Assembly (NCBI GenBank): GCA_963707975.1
Contig: OY970177.1
Location: forward strand, 2,108,001 to 2,172,000
Direction of reading: 5' to 3'
Length of the DNA stretch: 64,000 bases
DNA from: CAVVXX01 sp963707975
GTDB taxonomy: Bacteria; Pseudomonadota; Alphaproteobacteria; Micropepsales; Micropepsaceae
Both the position numbers and the translations under genes were made by a program. This document shows positions 50,667-59,100 of the stretch, piece by piece; position 1 is the stretch's first letter, and the number at the start of each line of letters is the position of its first letter. The notes beneath the pieces were generated by a model. The model had not been told where the DNA came from and did no database searches. It saw only the letters and a program-made list of their open reading frames with translations.

Positions 50667-51206
50667 GTGCACGGCAAGGACGACAGCAACCCCTTCGTGC
50701 CCGTGCGCATCGCTGTGATGACGGTTTCCGACAGCCGCACGCGCAGCGACGACACATCTGGCGACACGCTTGAGGCGCGGATCAAGGATGCGGGGCACGC
50801 GCTCGCCGCGCGGGTTATCGTGCCCGACGATCAGGAGAAGATCGTCGCGCAACTGAAAAAATGGATCGCCGATGCAAATGTGGATGTGGTGATTTCCACC
50901 GGCGGCACGGGGCTAACGGGCCGCGACGTGACGCCAGAAGCCTTCAGAGCCGTGTTCGAGAAAGAAATCGACGGCTTCTCCGCCCTCTTCCACCGCATTT
51001 CTTACGAGAAGATCGGCACGTCCACGATTTAGTCGCGCGCTTGCGCTGGCGTGGCCAAGGGCACCTATCTTTTCGCGTTGCCGGGCTCGCCTGGTGCTGT
51101 GAAAGACGGTTGGGACGGAATCCTGAAGGCGCAGCTCGACAGCCGCCACAAACCCTGCAACTTCGTCGACATAATCCCCCGGCTGAAAGAAAGCCGTGGA
51201 TCGTAG
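50667..51206 (+). pseudogene. moaB: Molybdenum cofactor biosynthesis protein B interrupted by an amber codon
   Basis: The frame from GTG 50667 gives VPVRIAVMTVSDSRTRSDDT, then VVISTGGTGLTGRDVTPEAF and LFHRISYEKIGTSTI. TAG follows at 51030-51032. The same frame continues SRACAGVAKGTYLFALPGSP and PCNFVDIIPRL to a second TAG at 51204-51206. Intact homologues have Gln or similar at the stop position, so one C-to-T change (CAG to TAG) explains it. The protein normally handles molybdopterin adenylation. The truncated 121-residue product lacks the last third. Confidence 0.85.
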
Positions 51207-51214
51207 TGAGCGCC

Positions 51215-52252
51215 ATGAAGCGGTTCGCAACAATAGTCGCTCTGGTTCTTGCCTGTTATGCGCTTATCCAAGATGCGGCGGCCCGCACACCGGTGCCGAT
51301 CAAGGAAGAAATGTTCGTGCCCATAGGCGGCATCGAGCAGTGGATCACCATCAAGGGCGCCGACCGCGACAACCCGGTCGTGCTTATCCTGCACGGTGGC
51401 CCTGGAGACGCCTGGAGCCCGTTCGCCGATGCTATGTTCGGAGGATGGGAGAAAGACTTCACACTGGTGCAGTGGGACCAGCGTGGCGCGGGCCGTACTT
51501 ACGGCAAGAACAACCCCGATGCCGTCGAACCGACCATGACGGTCGAGCGCATGGTGCAGGACGGCATCGAAGTTTCCGAATACCTCATCAAACATTTAGA
51601 CAAGAAGAAGATCATCATTGTGGGCGGTTCTTGGGGTTCGATGCTGGGCATCATGATGGCTCACACGCGGCCCGGTTTGTTTTACGCTTATGTCGGCATG
51701 GCCCAGTTGGTGGATGCGCGCAAGAATGTGTCGGCGAGCTATAACCGCGTGCTTGAACTGGCCCGCGCCGCCAATGATCAGCAAGCCGTGGCGGAACTGA
51801 CGGCCATTGGACCGCCGCCATGGGCTTCGCTCCGCATTTGGCCCGAATTCCGCAAGTGGGAGCGCGCCTACCAGTCGAAGCTGATTACCGCGCCGCCAGC
51901 GCCTGATACGATCAGTCCCGAATACGCCTCGGCGGCGGAACGAGCACAGTACGACGCGGCCGACGACTTTTCTTTTATCCATTTCGAGGGAATGGCGTTC
52001 GATGGCCCCGAGACGAAAATCGATCTCCCGGCGCTGGGAACGGACTTCGCCATTCCGGTTTTCATGATTCAGGGCGAGCGGGACCTGACGGCCATTCCTG
52101 CCCTCGCCAAATCCTATTTCGACAGCATCAAGGCGCCGCGCAAGCAATTCTATCTGGTGCCCGGGACCGGCCATGAAGCATCGGCGCCATCGCTGGAGCT
52201 GACTCAAAAGGTGCTTGAAGAACAGATCCGGCCGCTGACCGCCGGGCGCTAA
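51215..52252 (+). CDS. Exported α/β-hydrolase (proline iminopeptidase-like)
   Basis: 345 residues from ATG 51215. A signal peptide precedes residue 22 (ATIVALVLACYALIQDAAA). The oxyanion HGGPGDAWSPF, nucleophile loop VGGSWGSMLGIMMAHTRPGL, acid region MIQGERDLTAIPALA and His in VPGTGHEASAPS complete the triad. Sequence type is prolyl aminopeptidase or related esterase; substrate unknown. It starts nine bases after the moaB pseudogene end. Confidence 0.88.
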   Translation: MKRFATIVALVLACYALIQDAAARTPVPIKEEMFVPIGGIEQWITIKGADRDNPVVLILHGGPGDAWSPFADAMFGGWEKDFTLVQWDQRGAGRTYGKNNPDAVEPTMTVERMVQDGIEVSEYLIKHLDKKKIIIVGGSWGSMLGIMMAHTRPGLFYAYVGMAQLVDARKNVSASYNRVLELARAANDQQAVAELTAIGPPPWASLRIWPEFRKWERAYQSKLITAPPAPDTISPEYASAAERAQYDAADDFSFIHFEGMAFDGPETKIDLPALGTDFAIPVFMIQGERDLTAIPALAKSYFDSIKAPRKQFYLVPGTGHEASAPSLELTQKVLEEQIRPLTAGR

Positions 52253-52291
52253 CCCGCGTTTCAGCCTTTCTCGTGCGAAACTGCCGCCGCG

Positions 52292-53506
52292 ATGGGCGAT
52301 TCGGGTTTTATCAATGCGTTGCGCGATGCGGCGTGGCTCAACACGCAGCGGCTCAAAGTTTATTCCTGGATATTGATTGCCGCGTATTTCGTGGCAGCGA
52401 TTGCGTATGTGGCTGCCAGCCATGATTTGATCGACGCCAACGGCAAACCGCTCGGCCCCGATTTCGTCGATGTTTATGCCGCGGGAAAAATGGCGCTTCA
52501 GGGGGATGCGTCGTCTATCTACGATTGGGCCAAACACCACGAGGCGGAGCAGGCCGTCTTCGGCGGGCACGCCATTCCCTATTTCGGCTGGCATTATCCG
52601 CCGCTGTTTCTGCTCATCGCCGCGCCGCTGGCGCTGCTGCCTTATGTCTGGTCGCTGCTGCTGTGTCTGGGCGCGACGCTTGCTGGTTATGCAGGCGTGA
52701 TATGGCGCGTGGTGAAGCGCGAACGCGCGGGGCTCTTACACGCGCTAGCCTTCCCCGCCGTATTCGTCAACGCGTTTCACGGACAAAATGCGTTTTTGTC
52801 CACTGCGCTTCTTGGTGGCGGGTTGCTGCTGCTGGACGAAAGCCCATGGCTCGCCGGAATTCTTCTTGGCTGCCTTGCCTTTAAACCGCAATTGGCCGCG
52901 CTAGCGCTACTCATGCCTCTGGTAACTGTGCGCTGGCGTGTAGTCGTGTCCGCGGCCGTAACGATCGGCGCGCTTTCTTTGCTCACTATCGATTTCTTCG
53001 GCGCCGGAACCTGGCAGGCGTTTTTCAACAGCGCGACGCTCACGCGCACGATTGTGCTGGAGCAAGGTTCGACCGGCTGGGAGAAAATCCAGAGCGTATT
53101 CGCCGCCGTGCGCATGCTGGGAGGCGATGTGATGTTCGCTTACGCGCTGCAAGGCGTCGTCGCCATTGCCGCCATCGCGGCGACGATCTGGGCGTGGCGC
53201 AGCAAAATTCCATACGGCGTTCAATGCGCGGTGCTGTGCCTGGCCACGCCGCTGATCACGCCATACATTCTCGATTACGATCTGGTGCTGCTGGCGCTGC
53301 CCATTGCCTGGCTTGCGCTTGAGGGGAGAGAGCACGGTTTCCTGCCGTGGGAAAAGATTACTCTGTTCCTGCTCTGGATCTTGCCTCTCGTCTCTCGCGG
53401 GATTGGCAGCGCATTGCACATTCCGCTAGGCGCGCCGGTGCTCCTTCTGGGCCTCGTCATGGCGCTCAGCCGCGCACGCGCATCCTTGACCGTGCGGGCG
53501 CGCTGA
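52292..53506 (+). CDS. GT87/DUF2029-like multi-spanning membrane protein
   Basis: 404 residues with about nine to ten hydrophobic helices. PDFVDVYAAGKMALQGDASS and IYDWAKHHEAEQAVFGG form the periplasmic loop typical of GT87 (mannosyltransferase-type) enzymes with an early Asp, and YFGWHYPPLFLLIAAPLALL is the next segment. The family transfers sugars from polyprenyl-phosphate donors. The donor and acceptor are unknown here. It starts 39 bp after the hydrolase. Confidence 0.82.
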   Translation: MGDSGFINALRDAAWLNTQRLKVYSWILIAAYFVAAIAYVAASHDLIDANGKPLGPDFVDVYAAGKMALQGDASSIYDWAKHHEAEQAVFGGHAIPYFGWHYPPLFLLIAAPLALLPYVWSLLLCLGATLAGYAGVIWRVVKRERAGLLHALAFPAVFVNAFHGQNAFLSTALLGGGLLLLDESPWLAGILLGCLAFKPQLAALALLMPLVTVRWRVVVSAAVTIGALSLLTIDFFGAGTWQAFFNSATLTRTIVLEQGSTGWEKIQSVFAAVRMLGGDVMFAYALQGVVAIAAIAATIWAWRSKIPYGVQCAVLCLATPLITPYILDYDLVLLALPIAWLALEGREHGFLPWEKITLFLLWILPLVSRGIGSALHIPLGAPVLLLGLVMALSRARASLTVRAR

Positions 53507-53541
53507 CGCTTTACTACCCCATGTTTTGAGGGGGAAAACGC

Positions 53542-54084
53542 ATGTCACGCGCAACTTTATGCATGGCGCTGGCTTTGGTGGTCATGGCCACCGCTGCAAA
53601 CGCGGCTTCGGCGACCGGCACCAATGTCGCGCGCGGGAAATATCTGGTCAACGTGATCGGCTGCACCGATTGCCACACAGCGGGCACGTTGTTCGGACAC
53701 CCGGATATAAAACATTTCCTGGGTGGCTCGAATCTCGGCTTTCCCATTCCCGGGCTCGGCGTGTTCTATCCGTCCAATCTGACGCCCGATAAGGAAACGG
53801 GCCTCGGCAAATGGACGAAGTCCGACATCGTGAAGGCCATGCGAACGGGCCAAACACCCGATGGGCGCATCCTTGCGCCGATCATGCCCTATGCCGATCT
53901 GGCCAATCTCACGGATGCCGATGCCTATGCCATGGCGGCCTATCTGAAATCATTGCCCGCCATACACAACAAAGTGCCGGGTCCATTCGGCCCCACGGAA
54001 AAACCGGTCGGCTTCGTCATGCCGATCCTGCCGGCAGAAGTATTTGCAAAATTTCCGCCGCCACCTTCACCACCACAGCCGTAG
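53542..54084 (+). CDS. Periplasmic c-type cytochrome
   Basis: 180 residues. The signal peptide ends ATAANAAS. GKYLVNVIGCTDCHTAGTLF carries the haem motif CTDCH, and MPYADLANLTDADAYAMAAY with the final helix is typical of a class I cytochrome c subunit. PAIHNKVPGPFGPTEKPVGF and the proline-rich tail resemble the gluconate-dehydrogenase-type cytochrome modules. Electron donor not evident; no dehydrogenase is adjacent. Confidence 0.85.
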   Translation: MSRATLCMALALVVMATAANAASATGTNVARGKYLVNVIGCTDCHTAGTLFGHPDIKHFLGGSNLGFPIPGLGVFYPSNLTPDKETGLGKWTKSDIVKAMRTGQTPDGRILAPIMPYADLANLTDADAYAMAAYLKSLPAIHNKVPGPFGPTEKPVGFVMPILPAEVFAKFPPPPSPPQP

Positions 54085-54097
54085 AAATCGAAATGAG

Positions 54098-54511
54098 TCA
54101 TTGCACGGCGCCATTCTCTTTTCGTGGGCTTGCCGCGCACCACAGTGCATAACCAAACGTAACCGCCATCGCGGAAGCAACGGCAATCATCGAGACATCG
54201 GCAGCCCAGGCCAAAGGCGCGAACGCAGAAATGCCCGCGTAAGCCAGCCCCCCGATCAAGAACGACCAGCCACCGACGCGCAGCGCTGCCTGCATACGTC
54301 CGCCGGCTGCGTTCGCGCTGCGCGGCTTGCCGCTCTTCGGCATGAAATTGGCGATGAACGCCAGCGTCAGCCCGATGGTCACGCCCGAAGCGCGCTCGGA
54401 CATACCGGGTCCGAAGAGATAAATGCTCTCGCCATATTTGATGATGGCCGCAGCCGCAAGCATGAGGCCTGCCAGCACCAGGCTGCCGAGAATAGGTCTT
54501 GAAGTCATCAT
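54098..54511 (-). CDS. Small membrane protein (SdpI-like possibility)
   Basis: 137 residues with four hydrophobic helices: residues 5-24, 42-58, 77-95 and 105-130. GLTLAFIANFMPKSGKPRSA resembles the helix-loop of SdpI-type immunity proteins, which normally pair with an SdpR-like ArsR repressor, as found directly upstream (4-base overlap). The match is faint. It could equally be a housekeeping small membrane protein under control of the ArsR gene. Confidence 0.6.
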   Translation of the reverse strand: MMTSRPILGSLVLAGLMLAAAAIIKYGESIYLFGPGMSERASGVTIGLTLAFIANFMPKSGKPRSANAAGGRMQAALRVGGWSFLIGGLAYAGISAFAPLAWAADVSMIAVASAMAVTFGYALWCAASPRKENGAVQ

Positions 54512-54834
54512 GTGATTTCCTCTTCTTGTTTGTTCGTTTTGTCTTTGGTTCTTTCAGGTTCTATTTCGTGGGACGCACGCAAGCCGAACAGACCGGCAAA
54601 TCCCAGCAGCGCGTCTTCAAGTACCGAAAGCTTGAGCTGATAGATGACGGTCTTGCCGTTTTTCCGCACTTCGACCAAATCGGCCTCCTTCATCACAGCG
54701 AAATGCGCCGACATGGTCGGCTTGGAGACGGGAAAGTGGTCCGACAGCTCGCCCGCCGTCATTGGACGCTCGCGCAGCAGTTCGAGCACGCGGCGGCGCG
54801 TTGGATCGGCAAGTGCCTTGAAGACCGTGTTCAT
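54508..54834 (-). CDS. ArsR-family repressor (SdpR-like)
   Basis: 108 residues. MNTVFKALADPTRRRVLELL and AGELSDHFPVSKPTMSAHFA form the winged helix, followed by VRKNGKTVIYQLKLSVLEDA. No cysteine-based metal site is present, and the start resembles SdpR, an autorepressor. It is translationally coupled to the membrane gene that follows it on the minus strand. The tail is charged (KTNKQEEEIT). Confidence 0.85.
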   Translation of the reverse strand: MNTVFKALADPTRRRVLELLRERPMTAGELSDHFPVSKPTMSAHFAVMKEADLVEVRKNGKTVIYQLKLSVLEDALLGFAGLFGLRASHEIEPERTKDKTNKQEEEIT

Positions 54835-54965
54835 AATTCGTTATTTAGCTAAATGACTATACGAAGTCAAACGCAAGATTATGTGGTATAAGAATTACCT
54901 GTAATTACAATATATTGCTAAATGTTGTTCTTGATATGTTCTTATTAATAAACTAGCCTGTTTGA
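54835..54965. other. AT-rich divergent promoter region
   Basis: 131 bp between the ArsR gene and the radical SAM gene, AT-rich with TTATTTAGCTAAATGA near 54840 (palindromic TTTAGCTAAA, 54844-54853), a reasonable spot for ArsR autoregulation. Confidence 0.45.
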
Positions 54966-56060
54966 ATGACTGCTTTGCTGATTCGGACGAGCGATGCGCG
55001 CCCACTTCATGGCCGTGGCGCGCGCACCAACGCCACCGGGCGCTATGAACCCGAGGTGCGCGTCTCGTTCGACGATGGTTGGACGCGGGACGACGAGGAA
55101 ACAGCGCCCATCCGCACGCAAGTGCAGGAGGACGCCACGCGCACAATTATTGCTCGAAATAAGTCGCCCGACATTTCGTTCGACCGTTCTATCAATCCCT
55201 ATCGCGGCTGCGAGCATGGCTGCGTCTATTGTTTCGCGCGCCCCACCCACGCCTATCTTGGGCTTTCGCCCGGCATCGATTTCGAAAGCCGCCTGTTCGT
55301 AAAGCCGAATGCGGCAAAGCTGCTGGCCGATGAACTGCGCGCGCCCGGTTACAGCCCGCGCGTGATCGCCATGGGAACCAACACCGATCCCTATCAGCCC
55401 ATCGAACGCCAATGGAAGGTGACGAGGTCCGTGTTGCAGGTGCTGGCTGAATTCCGGCACCCCGTCGGCATTGTCACCAAGTCCACGCTGATCCAGCGAG
55501 ACATCGATATTCTGGCGCCTATGGCCGCGCAAAACCTTGCGCGCGCGGCTGTTTCCATCACTACGCTGGACCGCAAGCTGGCGCGCGCCATGGAGCCGCG
55601 AGCCGCCACGCCGGAAAAGCGCCTTGAGACTATCCGCGCGCTGGTGAAGGCAGGCATCCCCACAGCGGTGATGACCGCGCCAATGATTCCGGCGCTTAAT
55701 GATAGCGAGCTTGAGAATATTTTGGCGGCTGCGCGCGATGCCGGCGCCACGCAGGCGGGCTTTGTCGTGCTGCGACTGCCGCTCGAAATCAAAGATCTGT
55801 TCCGCGAATGGCTGGATGCCCACGTGCCCGACAAAGCCAAGCATGTGATGAGCTTGGTGCGCCAGATGCGGGGCGGCAAGGATTACGACTCCACCTGGGG
55901 TGAGCGCATGCGCGGCACCGGGCCTTACGCGCGCCTGATTGCCGAGCGCTTCGCCATGGCTACGCGCAGGCTTGGAATGAACAGGGATCACCGCCCTCTC
56001 GATGTGACCAAATTCCGGCGGCCACCGACACCAGGCGATCAGTTGGCGCTGGCAATCTGA
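54966..56060 (+). CDS. PA0069-family radical SAM protein
   Basis: 364 residues. NPYRGCEHGCVYCFARPTHA gives the Cys-x3-Cys-x2-Cys cluster, followed by YLGLSPGIDFESRLFVKPNA. VIAMGTNTDPYQPIERQWKV and GIVTKSTLIQRDIDILAPMA are typical of this spore-photoproduct-lyase-like family. The substrate is not established. No adjacent partner offers a clue. Confidence 0.88.
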   Translation: MTALLIRTSDARPLHGRGARTNATGRYEPEVRVSFDDGWTRDDEETAPIRTQVQEDATRTIIARNKSPDISFDRSINPYRGCEHGCVYCFARPTHAYLGLSPGIDFESRLFVKPNAAKLLADELRAPGYSPRVIAMGTNTDPYQPIERQWKVTRSVLQVLAEFRHPVGIVTKSTLIQRDIDILAPMAAQNLARAAVSITTLDRKLARAMEPRAATPEKRLETIRALVKAGIPTAVMTAPMIPALNDSELENILAAARDAGATQAGFVVLRLPLEIKDLFREWLDAHVPDKAKHVMSLVRQMRGGKDYDSTWGERMRGTGPYARLIAERFAMATRRLGMNRDHRPLDVTKFRRPPTPGDQLALAI

Positions 56061-56200
56061 AGGCAGCAATTTGTTCACGGATAATTTGAGTTACGGGAAA
56101 ACGATTCGTATTGCAGGTGTGGGGACAATTTGGCCGGCCCTGGTGCCTTCCCCTCCTTTCCATCGTATGGTTCCAAGGTGTGCCAGCGGTGTCCTTGCCA

Positions 56201-56842
56201 ATGCCGCATTACATCTACGAAGCGCGGGTTCTCTCGCAGATGGCGGGGCCGATCGCCGGCATCGACGAAGCGGGGCGCGGGCCCTTGGCCGGCCCCGTGG
56301 TCGCGGCAGCAGTGATTTTCGCCGAGCGCAAGCGCATTCCCAAGGGCTTGAACGATTCCAAGCAAATGACGCCGGAGGCCCGCGAACAAGCCTTCGCGGC
56401 CATCATGGAATGCGGCGCCCTCGTGGGCGTTGGCGAAGCGAGCGTGGATGAGATCGACATCGTCAATATCCGCCAGGCCACGCATCTTGCCATGGCGCGC
56501 GCGGTGCGGGCGCTTTCCGCGGCCCCCGCCTTCGCGCTGGTCGACGGCAACGATGCGCCAGCCCTGCCCTGCCCCTGCGACACCATCATTGAAGGCGACG
56601 GGCGTTCGGTCTCCATCGCCGCCGCCTCGATCGTCGCCAAGGTCACGCGCGACCGGCTGATGATGGCGCTGCACGAGGAATTTCCAGGTTACGGCTGGTT
56701 CACCAACAAGGGCTATTCGACCGAGGAACACCTTGAAGCGCTCTCCCGGCTCGGCCCCTGCCGCCATCATCGCCGCAGCTTCGCACCTATCCACAATATT
56801 CTGTATGGTGTGAGTCCTGAGGACTCAAATATAACAGTTTGA
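56201..56842 (+). CDS. rnhB: Ribonuclease HII
   Basis: 213 residues from ATG 56201. AGIDEAGRGPLAGPVVAAAV bears the catalytic DE pair, and ALVDGNDAPALP plus SIVAKVTRDRLM supply the remaining acidic residues. GYSTEEHLEALSRLGPCRHH is the C-terminal signature. It nicks RNA-DNA hybrids at embedded ribonucleotides. Its 3' end (GAGTCCTGAGGACTC) contains the first GANTC sites of the ccrM control region; rnhB next to ccrM is a conserved alphaproteobacterial pair. Confidence 0.94.
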   Translation: MPHYIYEARVLSQMAGPIAGIDEAGRGPLAGPVVAAAVIFAERKRIPKGLNDSKQMTPEAREQAFAAIMECGALVGVGEASVDEIDIVNIRQATHLAMARAVRALSAAPAFALVDGNDAPALPCPCDTIIEGDGRSVSIAAASIVAKVTRDRLMMALHEEFPGYGWFTNKGYSTEEHLEALSRLGPCRHHRRSFAPIHNILYGVSPEDSNITV

Positions 56843-56954
56843 TTCCACAAGACTCTTGACCTGTGGACTCCGGTGAATCACGATTCGCCTGTGGGCAAAA
56901 CGGGCGGGGTCATGGTCTCCAGAAAAATCGAATCGCTGCAGGCGGTGCTGAATC
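56812..56954. promoter_or_regulatory. Dense GANTC cluster at the rnhB-ccrM junction
   Basis: GANTC occurs at 56812, 56822, 56841, 56851, 56866, 56875, 56882, 56930 and 56950: nine times in 143 bp, where random expectation is about one per 256 bp. Seven fall in 75 bp just upstream of the ccrM start. TTGACC (56856-56861) may be a −35. The sites are substrates of the CcrM encoded next door. Confidence 0.82.
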
Positions 56955-58012
56955 GCGTGCTGGAAGGCGATTGCATCGAGCGCATGAACCGCCTGCCGGA
57001 AGCCAGCTGCGACCTCGTCTTCGCCGACCCGCCCTATAATCTTCAGCTCGAAAACGAGCTGCGCCGCCCGGACAATTCCAAAGTCGCGGCTGTAGATGAC
57101 AAATGGGACCAATTCGAAAGTTTCGCGGAGTATGACCGCTTTACGCGAGCCTGGCTAACGGCCGCGCGCCGTGTACTGAAGGACAATGGCGCCATATGGG
57201 TGATCGGTTCCTATCATAACATCTTCCGCGTCGGCACCATTATGCAGGATTTGAGCTTCTGGATGCTGAACGATGTGATCTGGCGCAAGACCAATCCGAT
57301 GCCAAATTTCCGCGGGCGGCGCTTTACCAATGCGCATGAGACGCTGATCTGGGCCGCGAAATCGCGCGAGCAGAAATCCTACACCTTCAATTACGAAGCC
57401 ATGAAGGCGCTGAACGACGATCTGCAAATGCGCTCGGACTGGCATTTGCCGATTTGCGCCGGCAACGAAAGGCTGAAGAACGGCAACGGGGACAAGGCCC
57501 ATGCAACGCAGAAGCCAGAAGCCCTGCTGCACCGTGTTATCCTCGCCTCCACCAAGCCGGGCGACGTTGTGCTCGATCCTTTCTTCGGCTCCGGCACGAC
57601 AGGCGCCGTGGCCAAACGACTGGGCCGCAACTTCATCGGCATCGAGCGCGAGGCCGAATATGTCCGCATCGCGCGCCAGCGCATTGCCTCGATCGCGCCT
57701 GCGGACGCGGAAGCCGCCGCCATCACGCAATCGAAAAGATCCGAGCCGCGCATTCCCTTCGGCACGCTGGTGGAACGCGGGCTGTTATCGCCGGGCGTTA
57801 TCTTAAGCGGCCCTGGCGGCCGTCACCGCGCCAAGGTGCGCGCCGACGGCACGCTCGTTTGCACCGATGCCACAGGCTCAATCCACCGCATCGCCGCCCA
57901 TGTGCAAGGCTTGGATGCCTGCAATGGCTGGACCTTCTGGAACTTTGAAACGCCAGGCGGGCCAGTTTCGATCGACGTGTTGCGTCAACGCGTGCGCGCC
58001 GAACTCATGTGA
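56912..58012 (+). CDS. ccrM: CcrM: cell-cycle-regulated DNA adenine methyltransferase (GANTC)
   Basis: 366 residues from ATG 56912 (GGGCGGGG upstream; GTG 56873 would add 13). The β-class order is present: DLVFADPPYNLQLENEL with DPPY, then WRKTNPMPNFRGRRFTNAHE, then VLDPFFGSGTTGAVAKRLGR for SAM binding. The C-terminal RAMA-type region (GTLVERGLLSPGVILSGPGG) completes the family. It methylates adenine in GANTC and controls cell-cycle transcription in alphaproteobacteria. Its 3' end overlaps mutY by 28 bases. Confidence 0.96.
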   Translation: MVSRKIESLQAVLNRVLEGDCIERMNRLPEASCDLVFADPPYNLQLENELRRPDNSKVAAVDDKWDQFESFAEYDRFTRAWLTAARRVLKDNGAIWVIGSYHNIFRVGTIMQDLSFWMLNDVIWRKTNPMPNFRGRRFTNAHETLIWAAKSREQKSYTFNYEAMKALNDDLQMRSDWHLPICAGNERLKNGNGDKAHATQKPEALLHRVILASTKPGDVVLDPFFGSGTTGAVAKRLGRNFIGIEREAEYVRIARQRIASIAPADAEAAAITQSKRSEPRIPFGTLVERGLLSPGVILSGPGGRHRAKVRADGTLVCTDATGSIHRIAAHVQGLDACNGWTFWNFETPGGPVSIDVLRQRVRAELM

Positions 58013-59094
58013 CCGTCATTAAGCGCGTGTGAAATGACTTTCCGCATCACGGTCGGAAGCGCCGCTGTTGGTAATTCCTTCGGTGTGTACCATTTGCCTT
58101 CGCCATTCGGTCTGCGTGCGAAGCGGGCTATATAGACTTCCATCTCCAGCTCGAAATGCGTGAAACCGTGGCGCACGATGCCCGGCTGCTTTTGCCATTG
58201 GCCGGTGAAAGGCGCCTGCTCTTTGGCAATAGCAGGCTTGGGAAAGCTTTTTGTCCATGTGCCCAAAGGCGGCTGCAACATGGCGCCGAGCAGGCCGTTT
58301 TCGGGTCGCTTCTCAAGATAGACCGAGCCTTGCCTGTCCAGGGCAACAAACGCCGCGCCCCGCTTCATTGGCCGTGCGGGCCTGGGCGCCTTGCGCGGGA
58401 GTTTCGAGGCGATGCCAAGGGCAAAGCCATGGCAATGTGCTGAAAGCGGACAACGCGAGCAAGCTGGCCGCTTAGGGGTGCAGACGGCAGAACCAAGATC
58501 CATCAACGCCTGCACGAAATCTCCAGGGCGATCATGCGGAAGTATTTGTTGCGCTAGTTCGCGCAAATGCTTGCGCGACTTTGGCAGCGGCGCTTTGACC
58601 GCAAAAAAACGCGCGATCAAGCGCTCGCCTTTGGTGTCGAGTGCTGCCACAGGCTCGCCATATGCAATGGCCGCGATAGCAGCAGAGGTGTACGCGCCAA
58701 TTCCCGGCAATTTGCGAAGTTCGCTGGCCGAATGCGGAAAAACGCCGTCAAAATCTTTGGTTATGATTTGGGCAGCGCTATGCAGGTTGCGCGCGCGCGT
58801 GTAATAGCCAAGGCCTGCCCACGCGCCGAGAACGTCATCAAGCGGCGCTTTGGCAAGTGAATGCACATCCGGCCACCGATTGAGAAATTCGCAGTAATAG
58901 GGTGCAACCGCCGTCACCGTCGTCTGCTGCAGCATGATTTCCGATAGCCAGATGCGATAAGGCTCGGCAATCGCGCCCGGCTTGGCGCGCCAAGGCAATT
59001 CGCGCCGGTGCCCGTCATACCATGTGAGCAACAATGCGCCTGGCTGTTTGCCGCGGCTCCCCGCGCTATGATGCGATTGCGATCTGACGGCCAT
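57985..59094 (-). CDS. mutY: Adenine DNA glycosylase
   Basis: 369 residues from ATG 59094. WRAKPGAIAEPYRIWLSEIM and LQQTTVTAVAPYY carry the catalytic Glu. The helix-hairpin-helix is LRKLPGIGAYTSAAIAAIAY. The usual DGN before the second catalytic site is LDTKGERLIARFF here, with the Asp retained. The 4Fe-4S motif is CTPKRPACSRCPLSAHC. The C-terminal Nudix-like domain recognises 8-oxoguanine. It excises A opposite oxo-G. It converges on ccrM. Confidence 0.94.
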   Translation of the reverse strand: MAVRSQSHHSAGSRGKQPGALLLTWYDGHRRELPWRAKPGAIAEPYRIWLSEIMLQQTTVTAVAPYYCEFLNRWPDVHSLAKAPLDDVLGAWAGLGYYTRARNLHSAAQIITKDFDGVFPHSASELRKLPGIGAYTSAAIAAIAYGEPVAALDTKGERLIARFFAVKAPLPKSRKHLRELAQQILPHDRPGDFVQALMDLGSAVCTPKRPACSRCPLSAHCHGFALGIASKLPRKAPRPARPMKRGAAFVALDRQGSVYLEKRPENGLLGAMLQPPLGTWTKSFPKPAIAKEQAPFTGQWQKQPGIVRHGFTHFELEMEVYIARFARRPNGEGKWYTPKELPTAALPTVMRKVISHALNDGHMSSARTR

Positions 59095-59100
59095 AATCAA

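Noticed and set aside
51030..51032. TAG recoding as an amino acid in moaB
   Set aside because: TAG is used as a genuine stop elsewhere in the window (for example nadC at 34697-34699), and no suppressor or recoding element is seen.
56812..56911. CtrA binding site in the ccrM promoter
   Set aside because: No TTAA-N7-TTAA arrangement could be found.
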